Source of the DNA: Sialis fuliginosa
Taxonomy: Eukaryota; Arthropoda; Insecta; Megaloptera; Sialidae
DNA: 64,000 nucleotides
Assembly: GCA_961205875.1 (NCBI GenBank)
Contig: OY540811.1
Location: 19,337,248 to 19,401,247 of the forward strand
Direction: 5' to 3'
Part shown: positions 13,191 to 25,976 of the stretch, piece by piece
How positions within the stretch are numbered: the stretch's first letter is position 1
Layout: every line of letters begins with the position of its first letter
Program-made: the position numbers and the translations under genes
Notes under the pieces: generated by a model
What the model was told of the DNA's origin: nothing
Seen by the model: the letters and a program-made list of their open reading frames with translations, nothing else
Database searches by the model: none

Positions 13191-13238
13191 CATTCAACAA
13201 TAAAAAGTATTCATGTACAAAGTACAATGAAGTTGAAC
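13191..13238 (+). other. Candidate in-frame microexon (48 nt)
   Basis: A long pyrimidine tract ending TTCTTTGCCAG is followed by 48 nt and then GTATGT. In phase 1, the phase in which the Myc exon ends, the block reads FNNKKYSCTKYNEVE with no stop, and its length is a multiple of three. It lacks the GTAATTATCAAA start of the three main cassettes and has no sibling copy here. Pairs like this also arise by chance, so support is weak without transcript data. Confidence 0.22.
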
Positions 13239-13284
13239 GTATGTCAGCCCTATCGCATTATTCCATTAAGGTTTTAATCTTGAA

Positions 13285-13465
13285 TAGGCGGCGGCGGCGG
13301 CGGCGATTCGCATATTTACCGTCATACTCATCTTCCGTTCTCAGAACAGAGCTGTGTGCGTTTATTGCCCGACTCACGGCCTTTTAAACTCTGTCGACGA
13401 ATTCGCAGACGTTCAAATCAGTCGTGGTGCTGCTTCTCGCGGGAGGCTGTTAGCAATGTCGGTAG
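13285..13465. promoter_or_regulatory. CpG-rich islet with (GGC)6
   Basis: It starts with a GGC triplet run at 13287-13305 and continues with CpG-bearing, GC-richer sequence to about 13465. It lies directly downstream of the candidate microexon at 13191-13238. A conserved gene product is not visible in any frame. Confidence 0.3.
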
Positions 13466-14916
13466 CAGGACCGGACTTATATTATTTTATACGTAAATAA
13501 AATATAGCTTTTAAGATATATAAAATAATATGGGTAGACTTTTCTAGATATTTTTGTTATTTCATTATTTTTCTGAAAAATATTATGAAGAATAAAAAAA
13601 TTCAAATAAGTAATTAAAGAAGGATACTTGTCTTATTCATATTTTATTAAAGACAAAACTCTTTTTGAATATTACTTCATTTATTCTGACCTGTTCGAGA
13701 ATTTAAAATTAAGAAAAATAAATTTCAATCCATTGTATATTGAGTTTAAGACTTTTTCAATTACGGTCCTAACTGGGTGCATTTGGTGGGATTTTATTTC
13801 AAGGTCAGGTCCGCTCTGATCAAAAAGATTTGCCGAACGTCTTCTTCTTACTCTCTTCTCTCTTTTGTTCTTCTGTACGTGTTTTGCATACACCGGTGTT
13901 TTTACAGACGACAAAATGTGGTTTGTAACAACATATTTTTTGGTGATTTATCTTTGAAAAGGGTTTTTAATTGGTTGATTATACAGTTTGAGTTCTATGA
14001 AGTGATGAGAAAATTGTTTCTTAATAAGCGTCGGGTCAGTCGAAAGATTTAATTGTTTTTAAATTGTATCGATTGATTAGACATCCATTGTGGTTTCTTT
14101 TGGAATTTTAATCTAACGTGTGAATTAATACAAAACCCAAATTCATAGCCAGCGGTAAATAGTTTCTTTGTGCAGTGGCGGCTCGTACAATTGTAACAAA
14201 AAATTGTAATCAACCATATTTGATTAATATTAGTCTCTGTATGTCAATTAATTGATAGAATAGTTTAATATATTTACGTATAATTAATAATTTATGTTTA
14301 CTTCAGTTTCTTACTTGTTCTTTTTATGTACCGCTTCTGATCATATAAGACTGTAAAATTTGAAATCAATACATGTACCTTTTCACAATCGTTACCTTAG
14401 GTATTATTTGTGAAAGTAGTATGTCAATATATATAACAAAATATATGCTCGATTTTTTTTAATCATCGAATGATTTAATTGGATGTTTTTTAAATGATGA
14501 AAGAACACATAAATAAACATCAGAAAAATGTTCCCACATTATTATCAAAAAGGTCATTTAATTTTATTTTTACTTTATCTCAAACTTTGAACTTTAAAAA
14601 TGTAGACATTGTAATTATTATCAGAATTTACAAATAGAAATTCAAGAATATTCTGTTTTGATTTACTTATAGAATTTTTAGTTGCTAACGTCAAAATATC
14701 GTGTCTTTATATATATTTATAATATTTAATTACAACTTCATGATACTTTTTATTAAAAATGTACAAAAATTGTGCAACATGCAGGTATAAATAATAATAA
14801 AAACCGCATTCAATAACGCTTGAGCAAAAACTCGATCTTCAAAGTTTATTTAAAGAAGCGAACAAAAAATGATATTGATTATACATCATGTTATGTAATT
14901 TTCTCTTTGGCCACAG

Positions 14917-14967
14917 TGTTAGCCTCTTTCTCACTTTGCCAATTATCAGATGCACTGCAGACAAAAG
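14917..14967 (+). other. Candidate in-frame microexon (51 nt)
   Basis: TTTTCTCTTTGGCCACAG is followed by 51 nt and the donor GTAAAG. The block is GC-richer than its surroundings and reads LASFSLCQLSDALQTK in phase 1 without a stop. Length and phase match the three cassettes, but there is no sequence similarity to them. An alternative acceptor at 14949 would give an 18-nt exon in the same phase. Confidence 0.22.
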
Positions 14968-16118
14968 GTAAAGTTCACTACTCTTGTGTACATTTCTCAC
15001 CTGCAGAATCATGGATGCGTTAAGCAAACCGAAGCTCGAGGAAGTCTTAATTGGTTTTTGGAAAATTAAATGCTTATTATATCATCAGTGTGTGGTTGAT
15101 TTTGACTACTTAAATTACTAAGGAAAACGTATGTTATTGCAGTTCATTATAGCTCAAATAATCACCTTTTTTTAAATTTTTAATTGTGTACTTAATTTAT
15201 TATGGTTTGGATATCACTGTTTTTTTTATGACTATAGAATCTTTATTATTATTATATATTACAATTTATGAACAAAAATAAAAATGGAGAAATCCCACCA
15301 ACATTCCACCCAACATGTCCACTAATTTCTTAATGTAAAAGCGTCTTCAAATTACAAACACGATTATTAAAAATTTTTAATAAAAAGTTATTTATGAATG
15401 AATAATAATTTGAAGTTCACAAAATTAAGCTTTATTGCAAATTGATATTTATTTACTGCAAAATGATATATATGCGAATTGTTGTTGAAATAGATAAGAT
15501 TAAACGTATACCATATTTTGACTTGTTGAGATAATGTCGACACAAGTATATTACTAGCGATATACATGTAATGTGTCTTAAAAATGTGCTGAACCAGTTA
15601 AAATATGTTTGCTAATACGGGTGTATTTTATCGCAGCTTGAATTTCGTTCTTCGGCAAGATCCTGATAATTTTTTTGTATTAATTAGTATTGTTCTTAAA
15701 TATGTTTCTTTTATTTTTATTGTATGTTAGTAATTAATGGAGTAAACAGGTATTAAATATTTTATCAAGGTATATGATTTGTTAATACCCAAACATGTTT
15801 CATAAAAATTTTATTTCAAATGCAAATGATTAAGTTATTTTTAATACAATAAGATTAATAAACTTTAACCATACATATTTATTTACTGATAGTGAAACAA
15901 TCTATAAAATGATTGGTATAACTTTTCACAGAATCGTAATTTAATATGTTGGTTAGTCAACTAAACCACCATCAGTTTTTTTATGGAGCTTTTTAGACTT
16001 GAAACAATTAACTCATAACCCTGATCATTAACCCAGTTATAAAAAAAACTCCGGAAAGCCAAAGTAGTAATAGTAGTAAAATATAAATGACACTATTATG
16101 TCTGTAGTAACTAAATAT

Positions 16119-16138
16119 GTGTGTGTGTGTGTGTGTGT
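16119..16138. repeat. TG dinucleotide microsatellite
   Basis: An uninterrupted TG run of about ten units is followed by further TG-rich sequence to 16175. Confidence 0.85.
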
Positions 16139-16674
16139 CTATGAACGTAGGTGTGTGTGTTTTGTGTAGGTGGGTGGGAATAATCACTGAGCATGAAAAA
16201 TACTGCCATTCATAGTCATTTCAGTATGACGTCATCCAATTTAAAACCGTTTTCTCATCGGTCGGTGTCCGATATCTGTTCTATCTATAAAGTAATTTAC
16301 TTTTCATGCGTGCAACTGTAATTTATATTTACTATATTTTCCACACAAATAAATCTTGTATTTATTTATTATCTTTCGAAACAGCTGGATTCATAACAAG
16401 AGATTTACCGTGTGAATTATTTAATGTAATATATTATGTAGCTAATTATTCGGTTCAATTTATTTTGATGAAGCTATTAAGAAGTATAAAACATAATTTA
16501 GTATGTAAAGTTTTAAATTTATATCAAGATAAACTCAAAAAAGCATTTTATAATACTGTCACAACCAGTACCGCCTTATATTTAAAATGAGCCGACAATC
16601 TGTTTACATTAGTTTTCATTTGTAACAATTTAAATATATTATATACATGAGCGTAACGTCAGACTTTTCACAGT

Positions 16675-16935
16675 AACCCATAAAAAAGAACAGCCATTCG
16701 GCGCGTTTGTATGCTCACCCACGCATGGTAGAGTATTTCATTCACACACATACACACACAAATAAGTGCCGCTCGCTGCTGTCGAGATCAAATTGCTTTG
16801 GGTATAACAGGTTAGCCATAATAATAATAATAACACGGTACGATAACTTTGGCGAACCTTACACTTGTCGCCTGTAGAGGTCACCACCGTTGATAGCCCC
16901 GTGGTGTGAATGTGTGTAACGAATTATTGTTCCGG
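16675..16935. promoter_or_regulatory. CpG-rich islet with CA tract
   Basis: GC-richer sequence with GGCGCG, CACCCACGC and GCCGCTCGCTGC surrounds a CA-rich tract near 16743-16760. Flanks are strongly AT-rich. It has the same layout as the other islets in this intron. Confidence 0.3.
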
Positions 16936-18400
16936 TTGCGCTTCGTAAGATTGAATTCTTGTTGGGAAAAAGATCTATAATTTTAGATATGATTTTGTGT
17001 GTATGTATGTATTTTTGGTTGTGGTGGGATTTGATTGAATTAATTTTGGATTTATGGTAGTTATATATTTTATTGTGATTTAGTGGATGGTTTTCGGTCA
17101 TAACGTGATAACTGTAAAATATAATTTCTTAAGAGAACGATTTGAAAGTTTGAAGTACCTATACATTTTTTAAGTAAATAATTAAAATGTCAGTTTTCAT
17201 GTCTTAACTAAGATCATCGCTATTTAGCTTTTAAATTTTCAACTTATAAAATAATTATATTTTAAGATTTATCAACTGTGAAGTTTAATAATTTATTGTT
17301 TGTTTTAACACAATATTTTATTTATTAATTAATTAAATAATTATGATCAATGAGTAGAGAGATAACATTATCAACATAAATATCGGTATAGTCGGTACAT
17401 TCTATAATTAAATCATTTTTATCAACAACACCCACTCACTTATCATATTACTTATATAATATAGGTATCTAATTCAAATCAAGTGATGATATGAAATATT
17501 ACTACCGATATTTAATATCAAATAAAAATCATAATCAAATAAATAAATAGTAACAACAACATTGCGTTTCACTTTGGTGGTCGGTAAATAGTTACAAAAA
17601 CATAAACCCCAAAATCAATAAACACCACTTCTGATTAACATCCGACATATTTAAAAAAATATACATACGTCAAAACAGGTTCTAATAACCTCCTTCGTTC
17701 ATGGACTGCTGGCTTTTACCAGTGTTTATCAACAGGTGTTATTTCGCTGGTATAACGCTTAATATTGATTGGGGAAATGGAATTTATTACTTTCTATAAT
17801 GATCACATTCATTTTTTTTTATATTTAAAGCAAAACAAAAATTACTTAAACAATTTTGTTAACTATTTTTTAATAGACAGCCAAACTTCTATCAATTGTA
17901 CCAATCCGTCAAGATATGAAATTTTTCTGTAACAAAACTCTACTGTATTTATCGAAACGATCTTTTAGCATTAGTTCCAGTAATACACTTATAAAAAGTT
18001 GATTTTCTTGAATTGGCTTCAATAGAAGTGAAATACACTTCGTGGGTGGCCGATAAATCGAATCATTTGAGTATGTATAAAGTTCTATTGTATTTTGAAA
18101 AATATAAAGTATTGGTATGATTTTTTTTATAAATCTCTCTTTTAAAATAGAACGATAAAGTTTATAATTTATATATTTATTACCCGGTTTTTTAATTATT
18201 ATGTTCATAACTATTTCAGTAAATGTAATTTATAATATTAAAAATAAAACAATGCACACATACTAAAACAAAATAATAATAAATTCAATATTTTATTTTA
18301 CAAGCTTTATATTGCATAACGTAATGATTTGTTTAATTATTAATTTATTAACTATACAACTATGTACTAATTTAGTTTGTACAATGTATGTATATTCTTA

Positions 18401-18550
18401 AAGCGGCGTTTTCAACCAAGTCGATCGCAAATTGAATTCGTAAACTAGTTTTCAACTTGGTTTCGACGATGTCATTCATTCCACAGATTCAACCTGCTAG
18501 TCGAACAACCCAAGTCGTTCAATTTAGGTCGACACGTGAAAACACCACTT
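18401..18550. mobile_element. 150-bp MITE with TA target duplication
   Basis: The ends AAGCGGCGTTTTCA (18401-18414) and TGAAAACACCACTT (18537-18550) are inverted repeats with two mismatches, and the arms stay similar further in. TA flanks both sides (18399-18400 and 18551-18552), as expected for a Tc1/mariner-type insertion. No coding sequence fits in it. Confidence 0.65.
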
Positions 18551-18625
18551 TATATTTAAGTCAGTAATTTTAATTTATCTTCATGAAAAAGATAGTAGAT
18601 TCCTACACACACGAATAAATTTTTT

Positions 18626-18783
18626 ACTTCCATGTTCCGAAGGAAATGGAAGTATTGTAATACAGTCGAAAAATAGTATCCGAGATAAATATTAAACAAA
18701 GGTGCGTTTTATTTCTGACAAATCCCATTGAAATTTTTCATATATTAAAAATAAAATAAAAAGATATTAAAGAACATGGAAGT
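18626..18783. repeat. Short element bounded by 12-bp inverted repeats
   Basis: ACTTCCATGTTC at 18626-18637 is exactly inverted at 18772-18783. It lies between two MITEs. No target duplication is clear, so this may be another small TE or a chance pairing. Confidence 0.3.
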
Positions 18784-18814
18784 CATGTATGGTTCTCCAT
18801 ACCGATATTTAATA

Positions 18815-19051
18815 CTCCTTCTGTCCCATAATACTTGATAGTTTTCGTTTCGTGGCCGCGGCTTAATAAATATATGGCTCTATCTCAATATTTTTTTCTT
18901 ATGAGTTTAATTGATCATACTTCTTTATAAATTACTCTTAAATAAAAATATACTAACTTTTTTGTCAAAAAATTAATTTTAAAGAAACGTATACAGTAAT
19001 ATGGGACAAGAAAAAAGGAGACAACTATCAAGTATTATGAGACAGAGGGAG
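18815..19051. mobile_element. 237-bp Stowaway-like MITE
   Basis: Terminal inverted repeats of 29 bp begin CTCCTTCTGTCCCATAATAC on the left and, read from the opposite strand, CTCCCTCTGTCTCATAATAC on the right, with two mismatches in total. TA dinucleotides flank both ends (18813-18814, 19052-19053). The CTCC(T/C)TCTGT end resembles the Stowaway end signature of Tc1/mariner-derived MITEs. The well-preserved arms suggest a fairly young copy. Confidence 0.8.
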
Positions 19052-19185
19052 TAATAAATATCATTGCATTTTGCTAAATAAGATTATCAGCTAAATATTA
19101 TATATACATTACTCCAATGTTATCGCGTAATTGAATGGCTACCTAATAATAAAGTAATCGTAATCCTGTATACGCATAAACATGG

Positions 19186-19435
19186 TTGATTCGCGGTGCG
19201 TTCTACACAGGAACAAGGAATCCCCACTGCAGCACACCATTGACACATAAACACAGTGTCTCCACCACCACCACGCCTATCACGTGGTGTGCCGGCGTCA
19301 CGTGGTCCCGGCCGGCGAGTGCGGGGACACGTGGTGGCCTTCGCCGCGCTCTAGAACAGTCATCGGCCTATGATGACATCACCGATGTCCTTTACACCGA
19401 CAGGGCTGCTGAAGGATGTCTGTACTATTACCATG
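19186..19435. promoter_or_regulatory. CpG-rich islet with three CACGTG E-boxes
   Basis: CACGTG occurs at 19281-19286, 19299-19304 and 19328-19333, each followed by G, within 53 bp of CpG-rich sequence. This is the consensus bound by Myc/Max and by related bHLH-zipper factors such as Mnt, Mondo and USF. Its location inside the Myc intron makes feedback on the gene plausible. A 121-codon frame crosses the islet but is biased by GC content and runs through a poly-G tract, so it is not called a gene. Confidence 0.45.
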
Positions 19436-19439
19436 TAGT

Positions 19440-19460
19440 GGGGGGGGGGGGGGGGGGGGG
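19440..19460 (+). repeat. Poly-G run of 21
   Basis: Twenty-one consecutive G residues end the E-box islet. Such a run can form a G-quadruplex in DNA or nascent RNA, and its length is often wrong in assemblies. Confidence 0.9.
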
Positions 19461-22400
19461 AGTAAAAATGATGCCGGAAATGTTTGGATCGATGATTGAT
19501 AAAAGAGTTTTGTATGTTGTTATGAAATTGATTACATGTATTTTATTTTAGAATGTGTTCTTGAGAAATATGAGTCAAACAAAACGTACAAGATTATAAA
19601 ATATTATGTTTAATTCATATATCGTATAGCCATAATTATTAACGTAATTAATTTTATTTATTTCTGAATGAACTGTCAAAATACATTAAACATTTAATAA
19701 TTTAAATTGAATGGGTATTCGAAAAAGAACAAAAAATTAATTTAATGCAGTTTAATTATTGCGCAATGTATTTTTCATTCATTCAAGACAATTACATGTC
19801 GTTTCATAAAAAAAGAAATATTATGATGAACCGATTTGAACAGTTTTGTGTTCATAAAATTATTCACGAGACTAGGTATAAAATCGGATCAAAAGTGTAA
19901 TTAGTCGTGGTGTCTTATGAATTGTCCGGGATATTTAATTTCCAACGTTCAATTGATCTCAGTGTGTGCATAATATTTACATTACTTATTTTTTCCTCGT
20001 AAGTAATTAATTGACAGCCCTCGTTCCTTCTGTACCATTGGTTTGTCGTATTCTATCTCCTTTTTTAGCTCTTAGTGGTCATCGTTTGCGCACTCTTCTG
20101 TGAAGGACACCCGAAATATTTTACCAACCGTGAATTGACTTAATTATTTTTCGACAATTTGTATTACACATGATTATTATCCTTCAGATTATATTGTTAA
20201 TATTTTTTACAATCAAATTGGGAAAATTTATTTCCTATTATAATCCAGTATTCGAGAATTATTAGTGACCCTTCTGATTTTCTTATATACATACTATTTT
20301 TATATGTAATAATTACCAAAATAAAAAATAATAATAAATATTTTTTTTGTATAAATTATCTTCTAAAAACTATATGACCACTATTTGTATTTATATACAT
20401 ATATATAAGAAAGATTATATTTTTATTGTAAATATAAATTAAATTAATTAACTTAATTTAATTAACATACGTTATCATTATCTTCCACGATACGAATCTG
20501 AAGTATTAGAATCATGTGAATAATTGTGAATTATCCTTGATTATTTGAAGGTGTGGAATTTTGTTAACCTTGTACGTTAACATTGTAATATAAAGATTTT
20601 TGCCCTCTTGTTATTTGTTCATTTAACTAGCCAGATATGGTTTATATTATCATATTGTATATATTTTTTCTTATATTCTTTCGTCTCACCTTTTTTCAAC
20701 TTGTTTCGTAATTGTTTCATTAAACCAAGGAAATATATTTATTGTTTACTTTTTTTGTATATTAATAAAAAATAGATTAACCTTCATATTTGTATTTATA
20801 AAATAGGTATCCCTTATTTATAGTTTTAACTGACACATAAACATTTTGATTTAATTTTTTACAAGATTAAATAAATGTCTAGTTAACAAATATAGACATA
20901 ATTCACATAAATTTGTTAATATAATGAATATACATGTACTTATTCATACCTACATATACATTCATTTATTTGTCTAATGTGTTTTAAATTTATTGACACG
21001 ACAGTTGGCATTGAAAACGAAAAGTATTTGAATAAAATTCATGCTTTAAATGTTAATATCACACATTATCGTGTGTCTACGTCGCATCGTGATTTAAATT
21101 CTATTAACGTATAACTACTTGTAGTTGAAACATTTAAAACTATTATTCCGTATATGTATTTTATATTGAGACTCGCTAAATTGTATTATTAGAGTATTAT
21201 AACATTTTTGAAGCTTCGTTAAATGTTATTGTAATTGTTTATGAGTTACTTCTAAATACTACCTACTTTGAAATTAAATCTATATATATTGTGACAGACT
21301 TTGGAACGTAATAACATACATTTCTCCACCATCCAGTAATAGCAATGTGTTTAGAATTGTTGCAATTTTCTACCTGCTTACAGACGGACGTCAACATTGT
21401 GGTGCATTTAATTTGTATCCTAGGGTTAAATCGTACCCATAAAATTATAGTTCTAAGAATTTTTTCGGTAATGTTTGTGTTTCACAGCTTTTGTGAAATT
21501 GCAGGGGTGTTATTGGCATGGGTTTTCTTTGAAATGTAGGGTGAAGAAACTGCGGTCTACTTACAGACTAAAAGCGAATTATTTTTATTTGTTTATTTTT
21601 ATAAGATAATTGATGAGAATTGTTTAAAATAATTTATTTTAAACTGTTTAATTCGTAGCCGCAAGCTTCAAAGATTAACTTTTTTTAAACTATGTATACA
21701 CAATATATTTTTATTTAAATCTTGGGAAATATTGTGTGCAAATTAAGTTAATAAATCAATTATTTACCCCGTAAACAATATTATTTGAATTTCATTATAA
21801 AATAAAATAACAAACGAATTTCGGTACATTTTCGCTAATGAATTTAAGTTACACATGATTTTTATTTGTTTATGTTACTTACAGAGTATAAACAAACAAT
21901 AAAAGTATAGAAGGAAGTGTTTTACAACCGAAGAAATAAAATAATTTCTTCATCATGAACATTGACTTCTTGCATAAAACTGCCAAATGTTACGGGTTTT
22001 TATAACAGATGTTATATACACACAGGGAAAATATGACATTAGAGCGTTTTGGTGTATTAGTAGGAATCGTTAAAAACCTGGAGGGTTTATTTGTACAAAC
22101 ATCAATCATCCGAGCCAAGGCAACGGACCTACACTAATAAAAAACACGTTGTGTAGGTATTTAAAGTGGGCTTGTATTTAAATGCACTTTTAAAAAATCA
22201 TTTCACTAAAAATTGTACACTCGAACATAAATGTTCATACTTTGCACTAAAAATTATTCCTTTCAATTAAAAATTAATACTTTGCACTGAAGGATTCCAT
22301 TAATGTTTTGATATTTTTTATGCGATTTTTTTGATGATTATTAATTACATATTTTCGATATATTTATTGTGATTTTTGTTATTTTCTATATTTTAACCTA

Positions 22401-24904
22401 ACCAAAACTAACCAACCTCCCTTCACCCCAATAGATGATCGCTTTAATCAAGAACAGTTAATGTGTATTGAAGGCTGCTAATTTTATTTAAACGTTAACT
22501 GAGTTCTTTTGATCGAACACAATCAAAGGAAATATGTCTGTATTAATTTGAATTTAATGCAGGTTAAAATTATTGTAATGATTAATGACTGACATTTTTT
22601 GTCATGCATACAACGAAAAATTACCGTAGGTAATTTACATATTTAACGTGTTTTAATTCTTTGAAGGAACTGGTATGTTACTTTTTCTTTTGGTTTACTA
22701 AACTTTGGCATTTGATTATATGTCCATGTATATACATTGTTGAAAGTGCTTCCATTAACACATATCTTAAAAATCTATATAAGAAATGCATTTATAGTGA
22801 CATTTGCTCTTTATAAAAATACATATCTGTATCGGGCTTAAATCATTGAAAGTAGGTTTGACAGAAATGTATTTCGGCATTAATATTGTTCGCTGTTCGG
22901 CGATTCATCAGTAGCGCACTAATTAATATTTTTATTGATATATTAAAACATTACAACTATTTCTTATTTGCTATCTTTTTAAACTTTTATTGTAAAAAAT
23001 CAACAATCTATCAATAGAAAATCTTTAACTGAATCTTCTCATTTAATAAATACAAGGAATTGAAAAGACAACGAATATAAAGTGATTTGTATTTATTAAC
23101 ACTTTGACTCCACCACTGAATTTTCTTTGTATGTTATATACGCGAATATCCGGTACAAATTCTATTTATGTTCGCATGCTTGGCAACTCACTTTCGTCCA
23201 ATGCGGGTGAAATTGAGATAATTAATTATATACAAGTACGTAGTTAATATTTTGATTTCTTATTTTTTTTTTTTAATACACTACGAAATTTAAAAAGATT
23301 TTTTGTAGATATCTAACTTTTTGCTATAATATAATATGAGCATATTGACTTTATCTATATTTATAACTCATATGCAATTAATATGTATACTTGTATACCC
23401 ATATAATATGTATATCAATTATATAAAACGAAATATTAAATACATTCTCTTCGATGTTCAATGTCACTTTCATTAATCTGATGGAATATTTATACACATT
23501 AAAATATTTTATATATTTTCAAAAATAGCGTGGCAGTTAATATGCATGTGTCATTGCTTTATTTTATTTTTAAAATTTGGCAAATTCTTCCAATATGAAA
23601 GTTAGACGTTTTTCTATATCATGCTATTATATACATACCTATTAAAGTACGTGGAAAATTCACTAAACTGCACATTTATTTTTATCATGTTGGTAGAGCA
23701 GGTGTATTTTTATGTATCAATGCTGAGATTCAAATATAGTTATTGGTATTAACTATATACCTAAATGTTTTTTAGAAAGTTACGTAAATAGAGATGCTGG
23801 TGCGGTAATATTAAATTAAATGAAGTCGGTTAAACATTTGATATGGGTGGTTCAGCAGGTTCACTGCCATACAATTTTTTTTTATATTTTGTGATGCATT
23901 AACAAAAAATTAATGTAACATTTAATAGTTAATTATTTTAAATAGACACACTGACAGTGAACTTGTTAAAAACAATTATAAATTGTAATAGTAATAATTA
24001 AAAAAATATAATTCGAAGATTAATGTTGATTTAAAAAAGCCAATTATAGAATTGATTTTATGTCACATTTATATACATATGTAATTAAGTAGATATACAT
24101 ATGTATATTGTATATGTGATGTACCTTGAATGAAAAGTAAATAAAATTCTTACATGATAATTAATTATACATAAAGAAAGTAATTATTTGTTACGACATC
24201 GAACAATTTTTTAATGATTTTTAAATTTCTTGCTTTTTAGTAGTACCTATTCAACTTGATTTGATTTTGATTATTTAATTAAAGAAAATTATATTTAATT
24301 TTTTCCTATCGAATCTGTGAATTCATTTTCTGTTTTGATGTGTTTACCATATTTAATATAAGATTTACACAATTTAATAAATAATTTTCATTTTTAATAA
24401 CGATAAGTAAATATTTATTTAATATAACTCGACTTTACCTTATATTATTTTTGCGAAAATTCTAATTAATTCTAAATCAAAATAGACATTCTAATGTGTT
24501 TTTTTTTTTAATTTGAGGGTACGGTGATAATATAACCCGACTATCTGATTTATTATTATGTCCGCAATTACAAATATTTACTTAATACTTTTTGCTATAA
24601 AATAAATTTGGTGTAAAAATTCACAAGGAAATTCTTGTATCTAGTGGTTTTTTGCCATCTATTAAAAAGTAAAAGAATTCAAAAAAACTACCTAACATAA
24701 ACTTTGAACACCAAAAAAATTCTATTTATTAATACATGCCATAATATATCACCAGGTGTATAACTTAAAAAATACTTATTTCTGCTGCCTATAAATCAAG
24801 TTTCATGACACCTGTATTTTAAAAAGTTCAAATAATTAGGTGAGGTGACAAAAAAGACAATTATTGCATTCTTAATACACAAACAACTTTCGAAAACGGT
24901 ATTT

Positions 24905-25090
24905 TAGCGGTACGTTCGTCGACCGATTCATGGGGGGAAGGAGGAGGGGGCATCATGAGGGCAGTGTGTGGGGGGGAGGGGCAGGTTAGGGTTCCGGGAA
25001 CCCGAGCACCTCTTATGGTCGATCTCCTGTGGTTCGTAAAAGTTGTTTGACGACTTTTACAACACTGACCAGCCGGCTTTCGTCGGCGAA
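24905..25090 (+). promoter_or_regulatory. G-run-rich islet upstream of the first cassette
   Basis: Several G runs on the + strand, including six at 24932 and seven near 24970, are followed by CpG-rich sequence. An imperfect hairpin GTAAAAGTTGT / ACGACTTTTAC lies at 25036-25060. The block sits about 0.9 kb upstream of the first ratchet-like cassette. It could form G-quadruplexes in DNA or in the unspliced transcript. Its function is unknown. Confidence 0.3.
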
Positions 25091-25922
25091 ATATTTGGCT
25101 ACAAATGTTAAGGGCCCATGTGTGTATATATGTGTGTGTGAATGCTTGTGTGGTTGTGTTCAGTTACAAATTTCCGACAAGCAGTTCCTTTTATTTGACT
25201 AACGACCCTCTGCATTCCTGGGGTGGTCATTTACATTATGTTATGTGCTGAATGACACACGAAATATAGATTTTTGAATGAAAAATTTGTGAATATTTTA
25301 ATGACTTACCGAAAAATCATTTGTATTACTAATTAAAATGTATAAACATTTAATTTTATATATATGGTATTATTATAAAATCCATAAAACATTGCCTTGA
25401 GCTTAATTCATTCATACCGTTTTTAGTTACAACATAAAATTATATACTAATAAATAATGAAATATGTATTTTAAACCTTTTTTTCCCTTGAAATTATTTA
25501 AAAAAAAAAACAACAACCCTCATGCATTATTATATAGCCATGTATTTACCCTTTCAGGCGGGTGGTCCATTTGGCAACTCAACACCGAATGAATTGTAAA
25601 CACATTAAGTTTTATTAGAGAGAAAATGTGGATTTTTCCGTCCTTTATAGCTTTCATTATAAACCTCTAACTTTCTTTAAATATTCTCCATTGCTCCTTG
25701 GTTTTATCTCAGTAATTTAAAAAAACGAAATATTTTATTAGTATCAGCGCCATTTTAGAGAACATTGAGAATTATATATGCTTTGAATTTAATTTGAAAC
25801 TTATACCCAGATTTCTATAGATATGATGTAATATCATTGTGGGGTATAGGTATAAAAGTCTATTTAAAAAATATTAATTTTTGTTTTATATGTATATTTA
25901 TGTTTTTCTTTTTTTGTTACAG

Positions 25923-25976
25923 GTAATTATCAAATAATTTATGAAATGGTCGCGGTGACAGAGGCGTTATACGCAT
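25923..25976 (+). other. Myc: Recursive-splice-site microexon 1 (54 nt)
   Basis: A T-rich tract ends TTTTTTTGTTACAG, immediately followed by GTAATTATCAAA, so acceptor and donor-like sequences abut. A second donor, CATgtaagtctt, closes a 54-nt block. In phase 1 it reads GNYQIIYEMVAVTEALYA with no stop, and it joins the Myc exon end (TCA-G) in frame. After joining, CAG/GTAATT would again be a 5' splice site, allowing the block to be removed stepwise, as in recursive splicing. It shares both edges with the cassettes at 42898 and 58897 but not its middle. If not part of Myc, it could be an exon of a nested microexon gene. Confidence 0.6.

Larger units (their letters stand above)
1442..25922 (+). 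other. Giant Myc intron, segment from the donor to the first ratchet-like site
   Basis: This starts at the Myc donor GTCAGT and runs 24.5 kb to the acceptor CAG at 25920-25922. It is AT-rich and shows no recognised coding gene. It holds CpG-rich islets near 3.3, 12.3, 13.4, 16.8, 19.3 and 25.0 kb, TG microsatellites near 5.06 and 16.13 kb, hairpins at 5321-5376 and 5792-5848, and MITEs at 18401-18550 and 18815-19051. Two weak candidate microexons lie at 13191-13238 and 14917-14967. The rest, including 6.1-9.5 kb, 20-24.8 kb and most gaps between these items, shows nothing but AT-rich sequence. Confidence 0.6.
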
